A stretch of DNA of 64,000 nt from Verrucomicrobiia bacterium (GTDB lineage: Bacteria; Verrucomicrobiota; Verrucomicrobiia; Opitutales; Cerasicoccaceae), in NCBI GenBank assembly GCA_030425485.1, contig JAUIAM010000021.1:1-64000 (forward strand), given 5' to 3'. Position 1 is the first letter of the stretch; each line of letters starts with the position of its first letter. Below, in pieces: positions 29,372-38,889 of the stretch. Under the pieces are notes generated by a model that worked only from the letters and a program-made list of their open reading frames with translations, did not search any database and was not told the origin of the DNA. The position numbers and the translations under genes were made by a program.

Positions 29372-30787
29372 CTAGCAAACGCGGCCCTTGCCCTCGACCA
29401 GCCCCTTGGCCTTTGCCTTCTCGAAGTAAGCCTCAAAGTCACCCGCGAGCGTATTGAGTTTATCGATACAGGCCTGCATGTCGGTGGCGAATTTCTCCGC
29501 CATGTCGCGGGAGAAGTTTTCCTTTACCACCATGCGCAGGACGTGAACGGTGTCCGCCTTGGGCGGGAGTGGGTAGGCCGGGACAATCCAGCCGTACTCG
29601 CGCAGGAGGTCGCTCAGGAGGTAGACGACCTTGTCCGGCAGCTCGCGGTCCTTGAGGCGCACCGTAACCGTCGGCAGGTACTTGGATTCATTAAGCAGTT
29701 CAAAGTAGCCGGTCTCGAGCAGCTTTTGCTCCAGGTACTGCGCATTATCCATGATGTTCTTCATGATGCGCTCGTAGCCAGCGCGGCCGAGGCGGAGGAA
29801 GTTGTAATACTGCAGGAGCACCATAGACGAGGCGCGGGAAAAATTCAGGCTGTAGTTGGGCATGGAGCCACCGAGGTAGGTGATGTTGAACACCAGTTCC
29901 TCCGGCAGGTCGCTGCGGTCGCGGAAAACCACCGAGCCGACACCGGGGTAAACGAGGCCAAACTTGTGGTTCGAAGTGTTGATCGAACGCACCTGCTCCA
30001 GACGGAAGTCCCACTTGACCTCCGGGTAAACGAAAGGTGCAACGAATCCGCCGCTGGCACCGTCCACGTGAATCGGAATGTCCCAGCCCTTCTCGGCCTT
30101 GAGCTTGAGCAGGTAGTCGTTCACGCCCTGCACGTCGTCGATCTGTCCGGTAAAGGTGGTGCCAACGACACAGCCCACCGCGCAGGTGTTTTCGTCGATG
30201 TACTCGCCGATCTGATCGGCGCTCATGAAAAACTGGTCCGGCTTGAGCGGTACGACGCGCATCTCGACATCAAAGTAGCGGGCAAACTTCTCCCAGCACG
30301 TATGTACGTCGGCAGAAAAAACAACGTTCGGGTTGGCCGTGGATTTGCCCTCGGCCTCACGACGCTTCTTCCACGACCACTTGTGCGCGAGCAGACCGAG
30401 CATGATGGCCTCGGAAGAACCCACCGTGCAGGTACCGACCGGATCGCAATCCTTGGGTGCATTAAACATGCGGCCCATCATGCTGATAACGCGCTGGTGG
30501 ATCTCCTCGGTCTGCGGGTACTCGTCCTGGTCAACAAGGTTCTTGTTGGCCGACTCCTTCAGCAGTTCGTCCGCCTCGGGTTCCATCCAGGTGGTGACGA
30601 AGCTGGCGAGATTCAGCGCCGGGTTACCATCGAGGTTAAGCTCGTCGTGGATGATCTGGTAAGCCACGCGAGCGTCCATCCCTTCCTCGGGAATGTCGTA
30701 CTTGGAAACCGCCTGGTCCATGTGGCGGTCAGCGTAAGTGAAGTGGAGCGGTTTGTCCTGATCGGGGGTGTGTTTTACCTGGCGCAT
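29372..30787 (-). CDS. gad: glutamate decarboxylase
   Basis: A 471-residue PLP enzyme that converts glutamate to GABA and consumes a proton, a known acid-stress reaction. The PLP lysine is Lys275 in [16 protein letters not shown]; Asp242 in VDGASGG binds the PLP nitrogen. [11 protein letters not shown] and [17 protein letters not shown] are conserved family phrases. The C-terminus (KGRVC) does not show the His-containing tail used for pH sensing in E. coli GadB. A GadC antiporter is not in the window; an unknown membrane protein follows instead. Confidence 0.94.
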   Translation of the reverse strand: MRQVKHTPDQDKPLHFTYADRHMDQAVSKYDIPEEGMDARVAYQIIHDELNLDGNPALNLASFVTTWMEPEADELLKESANKNLVDQDEYPQTEEIHQRVISMMGRMFNAPKDCDPVGTCTVGSSEAIMLGLLAHKWSWKKRREAEGKSTANPNVVFSADVHTCWEKFARYFDVEMRVVPLKPDQFFMSADQIGEYIDENTCAVGCVVGTTFTGQIDDVQGVNDYLLKLKAEKGWDIPIHVDGASGGFVAPFVYPEVKWDFRLEQVRSINTSNHKFGLVYPGVGSVVFRDRSDLPEELVFNITYLGGSMPNYSLNFSRASSMVLLQYYNFLRLGRAGYERIMKNIMDNAQYLEQKLLETGYFELLNESKYLPTVTVRLKDRELPDKVVYLLSDLLREYGWIVPAYPLPPKADTVHVLRMVVKENFSRDMAEKFATDMQACIDKLNTLAGDFEAYFEKAKAKGLVEGKGRVC

Positions 30788-30845
30788 GAGCGAGAGCTTT
30801 GCTCGGCAAGCCCATCACGGCAAGGCCGAAAGGGATTTTATGCGG

Positions 30846-31340
30846 TTAAGAACGCGTAACGAGCTTGTCACCAGCGTAGGCGCGAAAGCTTTGTTCATCA
30901 GCCTCGCTGGCAAACGCTTCTTTGCCTAGCCAAATCCCCATGCGCGGCTGCGGATAGAGCAGATAACCATCCCGACAGGCCACCACCTGATCGATGACCG
31001 CCCAGTCCACGCACGATTCGCCACCGTCTCCGTGCTGACGCATTCCCTCGGGCGTAAACTCGAAGTGGACGGTCTTGTTGGCGATGGGCATCTTTTCAAA
31101 CTGCTTCAGCACGTTAAACTTCACGATCCGGTAGTAAAAGAGCATGTAGCAACTGCCAAAAAACAGGGCCACGAATACAAAGCGAAAGGAGTCGCCCGAG
31201 TTCAACCACAGGACCAGCAGCAGGACCGTGTTCAGCAGCCCGAGCCAGGGCATGTAGCGAAAGAGGGCCCGGCGCTTCCCCAGCTCCATCGTCGTCTTAA
31301 CGACGTACTCCTTCGTATACTGGCAGGAAACCTGAACCAT
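30846..31340 (-). CDS. YcxB-like membrane protein
   Basis: A 164-residue protein with two adjacent membrane segments (LGLLNTVLLLVLWL and FVFVALFFGSCYMLFYY). A C-terminal beta domain of PH-like type (VHFEFTPEGMRQ...WAVIDQVVACRDGYLLYP) fits the YcxB family. It follows the VOC gene by 3 bp and ends the RND operon, or continues it to gad 58 bp further on. Function unknown. Confidence 0.75.
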   Translation of the reverse strand: MVQVSCQYTKEYVVKTTMELGKRRALFRYMPWLGLLNTVLLLVLWLNSGDSFRFVFVALFFGSCYMLFYYRIVKFNVLKQFEKMPIANKTVHFEFTPEGMRQHGDGGESCVDWAVIDQVVACRDGYLLYPQPRMGIWLGKEAFASEADEQSFRAYAGDKLVTRS

Positions 31341-31343
31341 AAC

Positions 31344-31712
31344 TTAGCGGTATTGCACGATGTGCCAGAGCACGCCCGCAGGGTCGATAAGGTGAATCTC
31401 GCGCAGGCCCCAAGGGTACTCCTCCGGTGGCTTGGCCTTTACCCCCTCGTAGCGCTCGACGAGCCGAGCCTCGCAGATATGCGCCCACCAGCCGTCGAGG
31501 TCATCGACCACGAGCTGGAACATGAAATTATCGGCCCAGGTCTTCTCGTAATAATTTTGCAGCAGAAACTGGCACTCCCCCAGCGTCATCTCGCGCACGT
31601 CGGGCGAGTCGTAAGTCACCTCAAACCCGAGCGCCTGATAGAACGCGGTTGAGGCGGCAAAATCCTTGGCCGGCACGAAGGTGCGGAGCTTTCTGGCGGT
31701 GGGGGATGGCAT
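31344..31712 (-). CDS. VOC/glyoxalase-fold protein
   Basis: A 122-residue vicinal-oxygen-chelate protein. The N-terminal phrase FVPAKDFAASTAFYQALGFEV and the C-terminal IHLIDPAGVLWHIVQY are standard for glyoxalase/bleomycin-resistance/dioxygenase family members. It lies 2 bp after the TolC-like gene and is therefore translationally linked to the RND pump. It could bind or modify a small toxic compound exported by the pump, but that is inference. Confidence 0.85.
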   Translation of the reverse strand: MPSPTARKLRTFVPAKDFAASTAFYQALGFEVTYDSPDVREMTLGECQFLLQNYYEKTWADNFMFQLVVDDLDGWWAHICEARLVERYEGVKAKPPEEYPWGLREIHLIDPAGVLWHIVQYR

Positions 31713-31714
31713 GG

Positions 31715-34138
31715 CTATCGGGGCGAGACCGTGGTGGACTCGCGGTTGGCAAAGGCTTCGGCTTGCTGAACCCAGGCATCGCGCTGAGACGGGTCGGCGT
31801 AAAACTCGTAGTAGTTGATCGACCGCATGTAGTTGACGAGGTCCTGAAGAAATCCGTAGGTGGCCAGCACTTCGTTCTGACGCTGGCGAAAGGCCTCGTT
31901 TTGCGCGTCAATCAGGTCGATATTGTTCACCGTACCCTGCTGGTACTTCTCCGTCACGATGTTGAGGTTCTTGTTTGCGCGGTCCGCTGCGATCTCGCTG
32001 TAGTTGATATTTGAATACGAGGCAGAGAGTTGGTAGAGCGAATTCAGGATGCGCTGCTGGACGAGCTGCCGGGTGTAGTCGCGCGTGTACTGGAGGTTGC
32101 GCACCACGGCCTGCTGGCGCATGACGTCGAAGATGCGCTCCCCGCCCTCGAAGATCGGTATCTCGGCATTGACCGAAACAAACCACGCGCTGTCATCCGG
32201 CCAAAGCACGGGATTATAGTCGCTGGAGCGGTGGAAGGTATTGGCGTACTCGAAGTTCGCGCCGATGTCGGGCATATAGAACGCGCGCTCTTTCTGACCG
32301 AGGCTGATCTCCTGCCCCTGAATCGTGCGGTCGAGCGCCTCGACTTCGGGGCTGCGGGACACGCCGTACTGGAGCGAAAAGAGGCGAAAGCGCTCGTAGC
32401 GGGCATCCGTGCTAATGAGGTCGGAGGCCGTCTTGACCGTGCCTTCGAAATAGCTGGAGTCGAGGTTGAGGTCCTCGGGAGCCCAGCGGCGGTTCAAGTC
32501 CTCCCCCAGCACCTGGTTGAGCGTAACCAGCGCGATTTCGACCGCAGCCTGGGCATCGGCGACGGACGCGCGGTCGGACGCCTCCGAGGCCTCGAAGCGG
32601 TAAACCTCTTCCAGGCCACCCGTGCCCACACGCTCGCGGATGCGGGAGAGCTCGAGGTTGCGCCGCGTGACGGCGAGATTATCCCGGGCAATCTTTTCCA
32701 GCGAAACCGCGGACAAATACTGAATGTATGACACCGCCGTCAGTTGGATAATGTTCAGGCGCACGACTTCCTCCTCCAGCGTGGCAGCCTCGTAGTTCTC
32801 CCCGGCCACCCGCAGGTTTGAAATCCGCTCGTCACTGAAAATGATCTGGCTGATGCGTACCCCGGCCTCAGCGGAGTTGTTGGACTGCGAGCCGCCACTG
32901 GCGCGCACCGTGCCGGTATCGATCTGGTTGTACCCGACGAAGCCATAAATCTGGGGAAGCAGCGGGCTCATGGCGAGGCGTTCATCCTCGAAACTGATCT
33001 TCGTGCTCTGGCGCTGGGCAAGGTACTGGAAGTTGTAGGTCAGCGCCATTTCGATAGCCTTGGGCAGATTGATCGGGTCGCCCTTGGAGGCTTTTTGCGC
33101 AAAGAGGACTTCGGCGTACGAGGCGGTTTCAAAGGAAATATCGTACCCGATCTGGTCCGCTGTCCGTGCATTGAGATAAAGGTGCGGCTCGGTGTAAATG
33201 ACGGTGGGGACTTCGTTCGGGCTCTCGCCAAAGATGATGCGCTGGAAGTTCAGGGCCGTGCGACGGGCGAGCTGCTGCCGGATGTCGGGCAATGAGCCCC
33301 CCAGGATACCCTCGCGTACGGCGGGCTCACCAATGTAGGAAAAGGACGGGATACCCCGGGTGTTGATGCCGTCGATAAGTTGTGTGCGCTCGGCCTCATC
33401 CATCAATACGGGCGGGAAGACATAAACCGCGCTAGCGTCCTGCGGGAGCTGGTCCAGCACGGGCTGAGCCTTGTCCCCCATCCCGATGAAATGGGTTTCC
33501 GTATCGGCAGACTGCTCCAGCTCCACGATGTAGTCGCGCAGAAAGCCGAGGTTTTCCAGGTAGGGCTCGGCCGCCAGCACATAGATGCGGTCAAAATCGA
33601 CCAGGGTTTTAAAACGCTGAAGGTCTTCGCGGATGCTGTGGTTGGAGACCACGATGTTGAGGTTCGGAACGACGGAATGCTGCTCCTCGTCCAGCAGATA
33701 ATCGATCACCTCAGGCTCTTGCAGAAAGCCGCCTACAACGGGCTTGGGCAGCACGTACTCTGCCCGCGCAGCCGCATCCATAACGAGAAAACCCTGCAGC
33801 AGCAAGTAGTCCACCTCCGGGTCGATGAGGGCCGCGCGCAGGGCCTCGGCAGCGCGGCTGGGCGACCAGTTCGCGCTAAAATCCGGGTCCTCCTTGAAGC
33901 TCACCGTTACCTTAGTGCTGGTCAACTGTTCCAGCGACTGCTGTATCTGCACGAGTTGCTCGTCAATGTACCAAGAGTTGCCATCGCGCACCACCGCGAT
34001 GACGACCTCGGGCAGGGGTGCGGGTTCCGCCGCGCGATGGGGCAGGTCTTCGGGGCTCTCGGGCTCGCCGAGCAACATTGCCGGCAGGGCAAGTATGAGG
34101 CAGCAGGTAGAGAGGAAACGCTGGGTCAGGTTAGGCAT
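31715..34138 (-). CDS. periplasmic-binding-like domain fused to TolC-family outer-membrane efflux protein
   Basis: About 807 residues from the ATG at 34138 (MPNLTQRFLSTCC, signal peptide ending near LLG-EP). The first 330 or so residues form an alpha/beta region (EVVIAVVRDGNSWYIDEQ, DYLLLQGFLVMDAA, SVVPNLNIVVSNHS, IPSFSYIGEPAVREG) that looks like a type I periplasmic-binding/ABC_sub_bind fold. The rest is a TolC-like efflux protein with two OEP repeats, including the long coiled-coil helices (NLELSRIRERVGTGGLEEVYRFEASEAS) and the terminal YQQGTVNNIDLIDAQNEAFR. The start overlaps the acrB stop by 8 bp. Family members normally lack the N-terminal domain, which suggests ligand sensing at the outer-membrane channel. 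Confidence 0.85.
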   Translation of the reverse strand: MPNLTQRFLSTCCLILALPAMLLGEPESPEDLPHRAAEPAPLPEVVIAVVRDGNSWYIDEQLVQIQQSLEQLTSTKVTVSFKEDPDFSANWSPSRAAEALRAALIDPEVDYLLLQGFLVMDAAARAEYVLPKPVVGGFLQEPEVIDYLLDEEQHSVVPNLNIVVSNHSIREDLQRFKTLVDFDRIYVLAAEPYLENLGFLRDYIVELEQSADTETHFIGMGDKAQPVLDQLPQDASAVYVFPPVLMDEAERTQLIDGINTRGIPSFSYIGEPAVREGILGGSLPDIRQQLARRTALNFQRIIFGESPNEVPTVIYTEPHLYLNARTADQIGYDISFETASYAEVLFAQKASKGDPINLPKAIEMALTYNFQYLAQRQSTKISFEDERLAMSPLLPQIYGFVGYNQIDTGTVRASGGSQSNNSAEAGVRISQIIFSDERISNLRVAGENYEAATLEEEVVRLNIIQLTAVSYIQYLSAVSLEKIARDNLAVTRRNLELSRIRERVGTGGLEEVYRFEASEASDRASVADAQAAVEIALVTLNQVLGEDLNRRWAPEDLNLDSSYFEGTVKTASDLISTDARYERFRLFSLQYGVSRSPEVEALDRTIQGQEISLGQKERAFYMPDIGANFEYANTFHRSSDYNPVLWPDDSAWFVSVNAEIPIFEGGERIFDVMRQQAVVRNLQYTRDYTRQLVQQRILNSLYQLSASYSNINYSEIAADRANKNLNIVTEKYQQGTVNNIDLIDAQNEAFRQRQNEVLATYGFLQDLVNYMRSINYYEFYADPSQRDAWVQQAEAFANRESTTVSPR

Positions 34139-37100
34139 CTTGTCCGGTAGGTGCAGGAGTGGAATTATCCTCGGTGGGCGCGGGCTTACTGCCGCCAAAT
34201 TTCTCCGAGATCGATTGGATGACGAAGTACAGCATCGGTACCACGACCACGCTGACTACTGTCGCGACCAGCATGCCGCCAAAAACAGAGGTGCCGATGG
34301 CTTTGCGGCTCTCTGAACCCGCTCCCGTGGCCACGAGGAGCGGGATCACGCCGAGGATGAAGGAGAAGGCTGTCATGAGCACCGCGCGGAAACGCAGGCG
34401 GGCGGCGCTGAGCGCGGCATCAAAGGGGCTCATACCGGAGTCACGCTGCTCCTTGGCAAACTCCACGATGAGAATTGCGCTCTTGGTGGACAGGCCGATA
34501 AGCAACACAATGCCGATCTGGGTATAAAGGTTGTTATCGTAGCCGCGGATCATGAGCGCAGCGACAGCGCCAAGCAGAGCGGTCGGCACAGCCAGGCAGA
34601 CCGACAGCGGGAGCGTCCAGCTCTCGTACTGCGCAGCGAGCACGAGGTAAACCAGGATGATAGCCAGGGCAAAGATGATGGTCGTGCCCCCGGCAGCTGT
34701 CTTCTGTTGATATGAAAGGTCCGTCCACTCGTAGCCCATGCTTTGGGGGAGGTCGCGGCTGGCCATGTCTTCGATCACCGCCATGGCCTGCCCGGAACTG
34801 TAGCCCGGGGCGTTGTTTCCCATCACCTTAACCGAAGGATAGAGGTTGTAGCGCGTGATGGTCTGCGGGCCGAGCACCTCGTTGATAGCGATCAAGCCGC
34901 TGAGCGGAGTCATGCGGCCGTCCGGCGTACGGATCTCCAGCTTGCCGACGTCCTCGATATTGGAGCGGAATTCACTGCCCGCCTGGGCCTTAACCTTGAA
35001 GACGCGGTTGAAGTCAGTGAAGTCGTTGATATAGGTCGAGCCGAGATAGGTCTGCATGGCGTCGAAAACCGATGTCAGGGATAGGCCGCGGTTTTTGACC
35101 TGCTCCCGGTCGATGTCGACAAAGAGCTGCGGGACATTGGCCCGAAAGGTGGTGTTCATGCTCGCGATGGCGGACTGCGCACTGCCCGAGCCGATAAAGC
35201 CGTCGCTGACCTGCTGGAGCATTTCCATGCCTGCCCCGCCCCGGTCTTGCAACATAAGGGTAAAGCCACCCGTCAAGCCCAGGCCCGGCAGCGAGGGCGA
35301 AGGAAAGGCGAAGGCCAACGCCTCCATCAACTGCGAAAACTGGCGGTTGAGGTTTCCGATGATGACCGACTGGTGCTCCTCGGGCGGGCGCTCCGACCAG
35401 TCCTTAAACACCGCGATGGAAAAGGCCATGTTGGACGAAGCCGCACCGTCGAGCAGTGAGTAGCCGGAAATAGTCAGGTAGTCCTGCACGCCCGGGGTCT
35501 CGCCAATAATTTTATCCACCTGCTCCATGACAGCACTCGTACGCTGGAGCGAGGCCGCATCCGGCAACTGCACGGACATGATGGTATAGCCCTCGTCCTC
35601 CTGCGGCACAAAACCAGTGGGTAAGTTCACAAAGCCCCACATGGCTAGCACCGTCATGCCGACAAAGAGCAGGATGCCGATAAAGGCACGGCGCATGGCC
35701 ACCCGCACCACCGCATGGTAGCCCGTGGTGGTTTTGTCCATGCCGCTATTAAAGAGGCGGAAGAACCAGTTGGTTTTACCACTGCTCTTGCGCAGCATCA
35801 CCCCGCACAGGGCCGGACTTAGCGTAAGGGCATTGATGGAAGAAAAGACCGTGGCCACGGAGATCGTTACCGCGAACTGCTGAAAAAGAATGCCCGTGAT
35901 CCCCCCCATAAAAGCCGTAGGGACAAACACCGCCAGCAGCACCAGCGTCGTTGCCACGACGGGCCCGCTGACCTCGGTCATGGTGAGGAAAGCAGCCTCC
36001 TTGGGCGACATGCCCTCCTCCAGGTGACGGGAGCAGTTTTCCACCACCACAATGGCGTCGTCCACCACAATCCCGATCACGAGAATGAGCCCGAAGAGCG
36101 TAAGCAAGTTGATGGAGAAACCGAGCGCAGCCATGGCTCCGAAGGTCCCGATGAGCGACACCGGGATGGTCATCGAGGGGATCAGCGTAGCGCGAACATT
36201 TTGCAGGAAAACAAAAACCACCAGCACCACGAGCAGGAGGGTGATAAAGAGCGTCTCCATCACCTCGTCCATCGAGGCCACAATGACGCGCGTATTGTCG
36301 TAAACGACCTCAATGGCCACGCCCTCGGGAAAGCTCTCGGCCAGTTCCTCGACACGGGCCTTTACCCCTTCCGACACGGCGAGCGCGTTTGCCCCTGGCA
36401 CCTGGTAGACCGCCATGGCCGCCGCAGGTTGGCCGTTGTAGTTAGCGCGGAGCTTGTAGGCCTCTGCGCCGAGTTCAACCCGGGCAATATCGCCCAGGCG
36501 CAGCACTGCCCCATCGGCACCCGTGCGGATAATGATCTGCTCAAACTCCTGCGGCGAAACCAGACGACCGCGCACACTGATCGTGTATTGAAACTCCTGA
36601 CCGGGAGGCGCGGGCGGCTCGCCGATGTTACCGGCAGCGACTTGCACGTTCTGCTCACGCACGGCGTTAATCACGTCGTCGACCGTGACCTGGCGCGCCT
36701 TCATCTTGTCCGGGTTGAGCCACAGGCGCATGCTGAACTTTTCCGCACCGAAGGTCTGCACCTTGCCCACGCCGTTGACGCGGGCCAACTCATCCTTGAT
36801 GTACTGGTTGACGTAGTTGGCCAGAAAGATGTCGTCATACCTGCCGTCAGGAGAGATCAACGCGAGGTAGAGGTTGGCGTCCTTCATCTGCTTGTCGACC
36901 TGCACGCCCATGCGCTGCACCTCCTGTGGAAGCTGCGAGAGCGCCTTGCTGACGCGGTTTTGCACCAACACCTGGGCCATGTCCGAGTCCGTCCCCGTGG
37001 CGAAGGAAACGGTCAGCGTCATGCTGCCGTCATTAGCCGAGACGCTCGACATGTAGATCATGTTTTCGACACCATTGACCTCCTGCTCGATGGGCGAGGC

Positions 37101-37286
37101 CACCGTGTCGGCCACGGTCTTGGCATCGGCCCCGGGGTAAACCGCCGTGACCTGTACCGCGGGCGGGGCGATGTCCGGGTAGCGCTCGATGGGCAGGCTC
37201 AACAGGGCAAAGCCGCCCAAGAGCATGATGACAATAGAGAGGACTGCCGCAAAAATCGGGCGCCGGATAAAGAAGTGACTAAACAT
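34131..37286 (-). CDS. RND multidrug efflux transporter (AcrB/MexB, HAE1 family)
   Basis: A 1051-residue inner-membrane pump. The N-terminus MFSHFFIRRPIFAAVLSIVIMLLGG, the periplasmic loop, and the TM4 proton-relay aspartates in LILVIGIVVDDAIVVVEN are typical of HAE1. The length is that of AcrB. It is driven by the proton gradient and works as a trimer with the adaptor (37.3 kb) and outer-membrane component (31.7 kb). All three are in order adaptor-pump-channel on the minus strand with gaps of at most 16 bp or overlaps. Substrate range cannot be read from sequence. Confidence 0.95.
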   Translation of the reverse strand: MFSHFFIRRPIFAAVLSIVIMLLGGFALLSLPIERYPDIAPPAVQVTAVYPGADAKTVADTVASPIEQEVNGVENMIYMSSVSANDGSMTLTVSFATGTDSDMAQVLVQNRVSKALSQLPQEVQRMGVQVDKQMKDANLYLALISPDGRYDDIFLANYVNQYIKDELARVNGVGKVQTFGAEKFSMRLWLNPDKMKARQVTVDDVINAVREQNVQVAAGNIGEPPAPPGQEFQYTISVRGRLVSPQEFEQIIIRTGADGAVLRLGDIARVELGAEAYKLRANYNGQPAAAMAVYQVPGANALAVSEGVKARVEELAESFPEGVAIEVVYDNTRVIVASMDEVMETLFITLLLVVLVVFVFLQNVRATLIPSMTIPVSLIGTFGAMAALGFSINLLTLFGLILVIGIVVDDAIVVVENCSRHLEEGMSPKEAAFLTMTEVSGPVVATTLVLLAVFVPTAFMGGITGILFQQFAVTISVATVFSSINALTLSPALCGVMLRKSSGKTNWFFRLFNSGMDKTTTGYHAVVRVAMRRAFIGILLFVGMTVLAMWGFVNLPTGFVPQEDEGYTIMSVQLPDAASLQRTSAVMEQVDKIIGETPGVQDYLTISGYSLLDGAASSNMAFSIAVFKDWSERPPEEHQSVIIGNLNRQFSQLMEALAFAFPSPSLPGLGLTGGFTLMLQDRGGAGMEMLQQVSDGFIGSGSAQSAIASMNTTFRANVPQLFVDIDREQVKNRGLSLTSVFDAMQTYLGSTYINDFTDFNRVFKVKAQAGSEFRSNIEDVGKLEIRTPDGRMTPLSGLIAINEVLGPQTITRYNLYPSVKVMGNNAPGYSSGQAMAVIEDMASRDLPQSMGYEWTDLSYQQKTAAGGTTIIFALAIILVYLVLAAQYESWTLPLSVCLAVPTALLGAVAALMIRGYDNNLYTQIGIVLLIGLSTKSAILIVEFAKEQRDSGMSPFDAALSAARLRFRAVLMTAFSFILGVIPLLVATGAGSESRKAIGTSVFGGMLVATVVSVVVVPMLYFVIQSISEKFGGSKPAPTEDNSTPAPTGQDA

Positions 37287-37302
37287 GCCGCGTAGCCCTC
37301 GC

Positions 37303-38409
37303 TCAGTTGGTCGGTGTTACAGGCATGCCGGGCCGGGCACGCTGGATGCCCTCGACGATGACGCGCTCATCGGCCTCCAGCCCCTTGAGCACGATGCGCC
37401 CCTTCTCGATCAGAGGGCCCTTCTCGATCGGGCGGGTTTCGACGATGTTCTGCCCATCCACGACGAGGACGTAATCCCCTTGCAGGTTGCGCATGATGCA
37501 CGAATCCGGCACGACGATGGCATCGGGGATTTCCTCGGAAAAGAGGACCTTGGCGTAGAGGCCTGGGATGAGCTTGCCTTCCGCATTGGGAAAGCTGACC
37601 CGCGCCTCAATCGTACCCGTGAGCGCGTCGACGGTGTTGCCGTAGTAGTCGATCACGCCTTCCTGATCGTAAACCGTGCCATCCGCCAACTCGAGCTTGG
37701 CCGTGACGGGCTCGCGGTTCTTGCCGCTGTTTTGTCCGTTGAGGGTAAGGTAGCCGAGCAAGGTGCGCTCGTCGATGTTGATGTAAACATCCATCGGGTC
37801 CATCTGCAATATGGTGGCGAGCAGCGTCGAGTCCCCCGAGCCCACGAGGTTGCCGGCGGTAACCAGCTCGCGGGAAATACGACCCGAAATGGGAGCGTGA
37901 AGCTCGGTATAGCTCAAGTCCAATGCCGCCGCGTTTACGGAAGCCTCGGCCTGAGTCACGCTGGCCGCGGCCAGATCGAGTTCGGACTTGCTGCGCAGGA
38001 GATCCAGCTCAGAAATCGCATCGCTGGTAAAGAGTTGCTCGTTGCGGCGGTAGGTCGTGTCGGCCAGGTCGCGGCTGGCAATCGCGCTTTCAAGCTTACC
38101 CTCGGCAGACTGGAGATCCGCCTCGTAGAGCTCGGGCTCGATGGTGAAGAGCAGTGCTCCCTTTTCCACAAACGTGCCGGGGGCGAATTCAACCGTCTCC
38201 AGAAAGCCGCGCACGCGGGCCCGCACCTCGACAGCATCGCGGGCATGCGTCTGTCCCGTCTGCGGTGAATACACCGTGACCGGACCATTGTAGGGCAGTT
38301 CCAGTTTAACCGGGGGAGGCGGCGGAGCCTGGTACTCGTTTTGCTCAGCACAACCGCCCAGAAGCAGCAGCGTAGAGAGCGGCAGAAGAAGCGAGCAGAA
38401 CGGACGCAT
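37303..38409 (-). CDS. RND efflux adaptor lipoprotein (AcrA family)
   Basis: A 368-residue membrane fusion protein. The lipobox LLLLGGC at residues 14-20 predicts a lipoprotein. The lipoyl-like, alpha-hairpin and beta-barrel domains are visible (FVEKGALLFTIEPELYEADLQSAEGKLESA, then VSFPNAEGKLIPGLYAKVLF). It links the RND pump to the outer-membrane channel. It follows a small DUF805-like gene by 9 bp. Confidence 0.93.
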   Translation of the reverse strand: MRPFCSLLLPLSTLLLLGGCAEQNEYQAPPPPPVKLELPYNGPVTVYSPQTGQTHARDAVEVRARVRGFLETVEFAPGTFVEKGALLFTIEPELYEADLQSAEGKLESAIASRDLADTTYRRNEQLFTSDAISELDLLRSKSELDLAAASVTQAEASVNAAALDLSYTELHAPISGRISRELVTAGNLVGSGDSTLLATILQMDPMDVYINIDERTLLGYLTLNGQNSGKNREPVTAKLELADGTVYDQEGVIDYYGNTVDALTGTIEARVSFPNAEGKLIPGLYAKVLFSEEIPDAIVVPDSCIMRNLQGDYVLVVDGQNIVETRPIEKGPLIEKGRIVLKGLEADERVIVEGIQRARPGMPVTPTN

Positions 38410-38418
38410 AGAACAAAG

Positions 38419-38748
38419 CTAGTGGGTTTGCACGGGCTTGCGCGAGGGCAGCACAAGCAGAAGGAGCCAAAGACCGATATTTACCGCCGGGATAAAAGCC
38501 AAAATGGCAAAAAAGCCGGGCCACCGCGCATCATTTAAACGCTGCACGAACTGCGTCATCAGCACGATGAGGGCAAACACCGCCAAGAGTATGCACATGA
38601 AAATGGCCAACCCACTGAGATGATGGTCCGCCCCGACCGTGTGCATGACGAGGTAACCGAGCCCCCCGAATACCGCAACGGTCAACACCGTAGAGAGAAA
38701 AAACAGCAGGGGGCCGCGACGGCGGGTCATATCCAGTAGTAACTCCAT
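38419..38748 (-). CDS. small DUF805-like membrane protein
   Basis: A 109-residue protein with three membrane segments. The C-terminal portion FVQRLNDARWPGFFAILAFIPAVN resembles DUF805 members (RLHDxGxSGWxxLL type). The start is taken at ATG 38748 (MELLLDMTRRRG); the longer frame to 38901 runs into the upstream region and has no membrane-compatible sequence. It precedes the adaptor gene by 9 bp and may be the first gene of the operon. Confidence 0.65.
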   Translation of the reverse strand: MELLLDMTRRRGPLLFFLSTVLTVAVFGGLGYLVMHTVGADHHLSGLAIFMCILLAVFALIVLMTQFVQRLNDARWPGFFAILAFIPAVNIGLWLLLLVLPSRKPVQTH

Positions 38749-38889
38749 GCGGCAAAGGCTAGCCCCGCAGGGGCGACTTTCAACCCCCAAATGCACGCGC
38801 AGTCCACCCAAGGAGCGGAAATGCTGACTTCGGAGGTGGCCCGTCTCCTGCTTGCAATTTTGGCAGAAACACACCATGTAAGTACCGCC

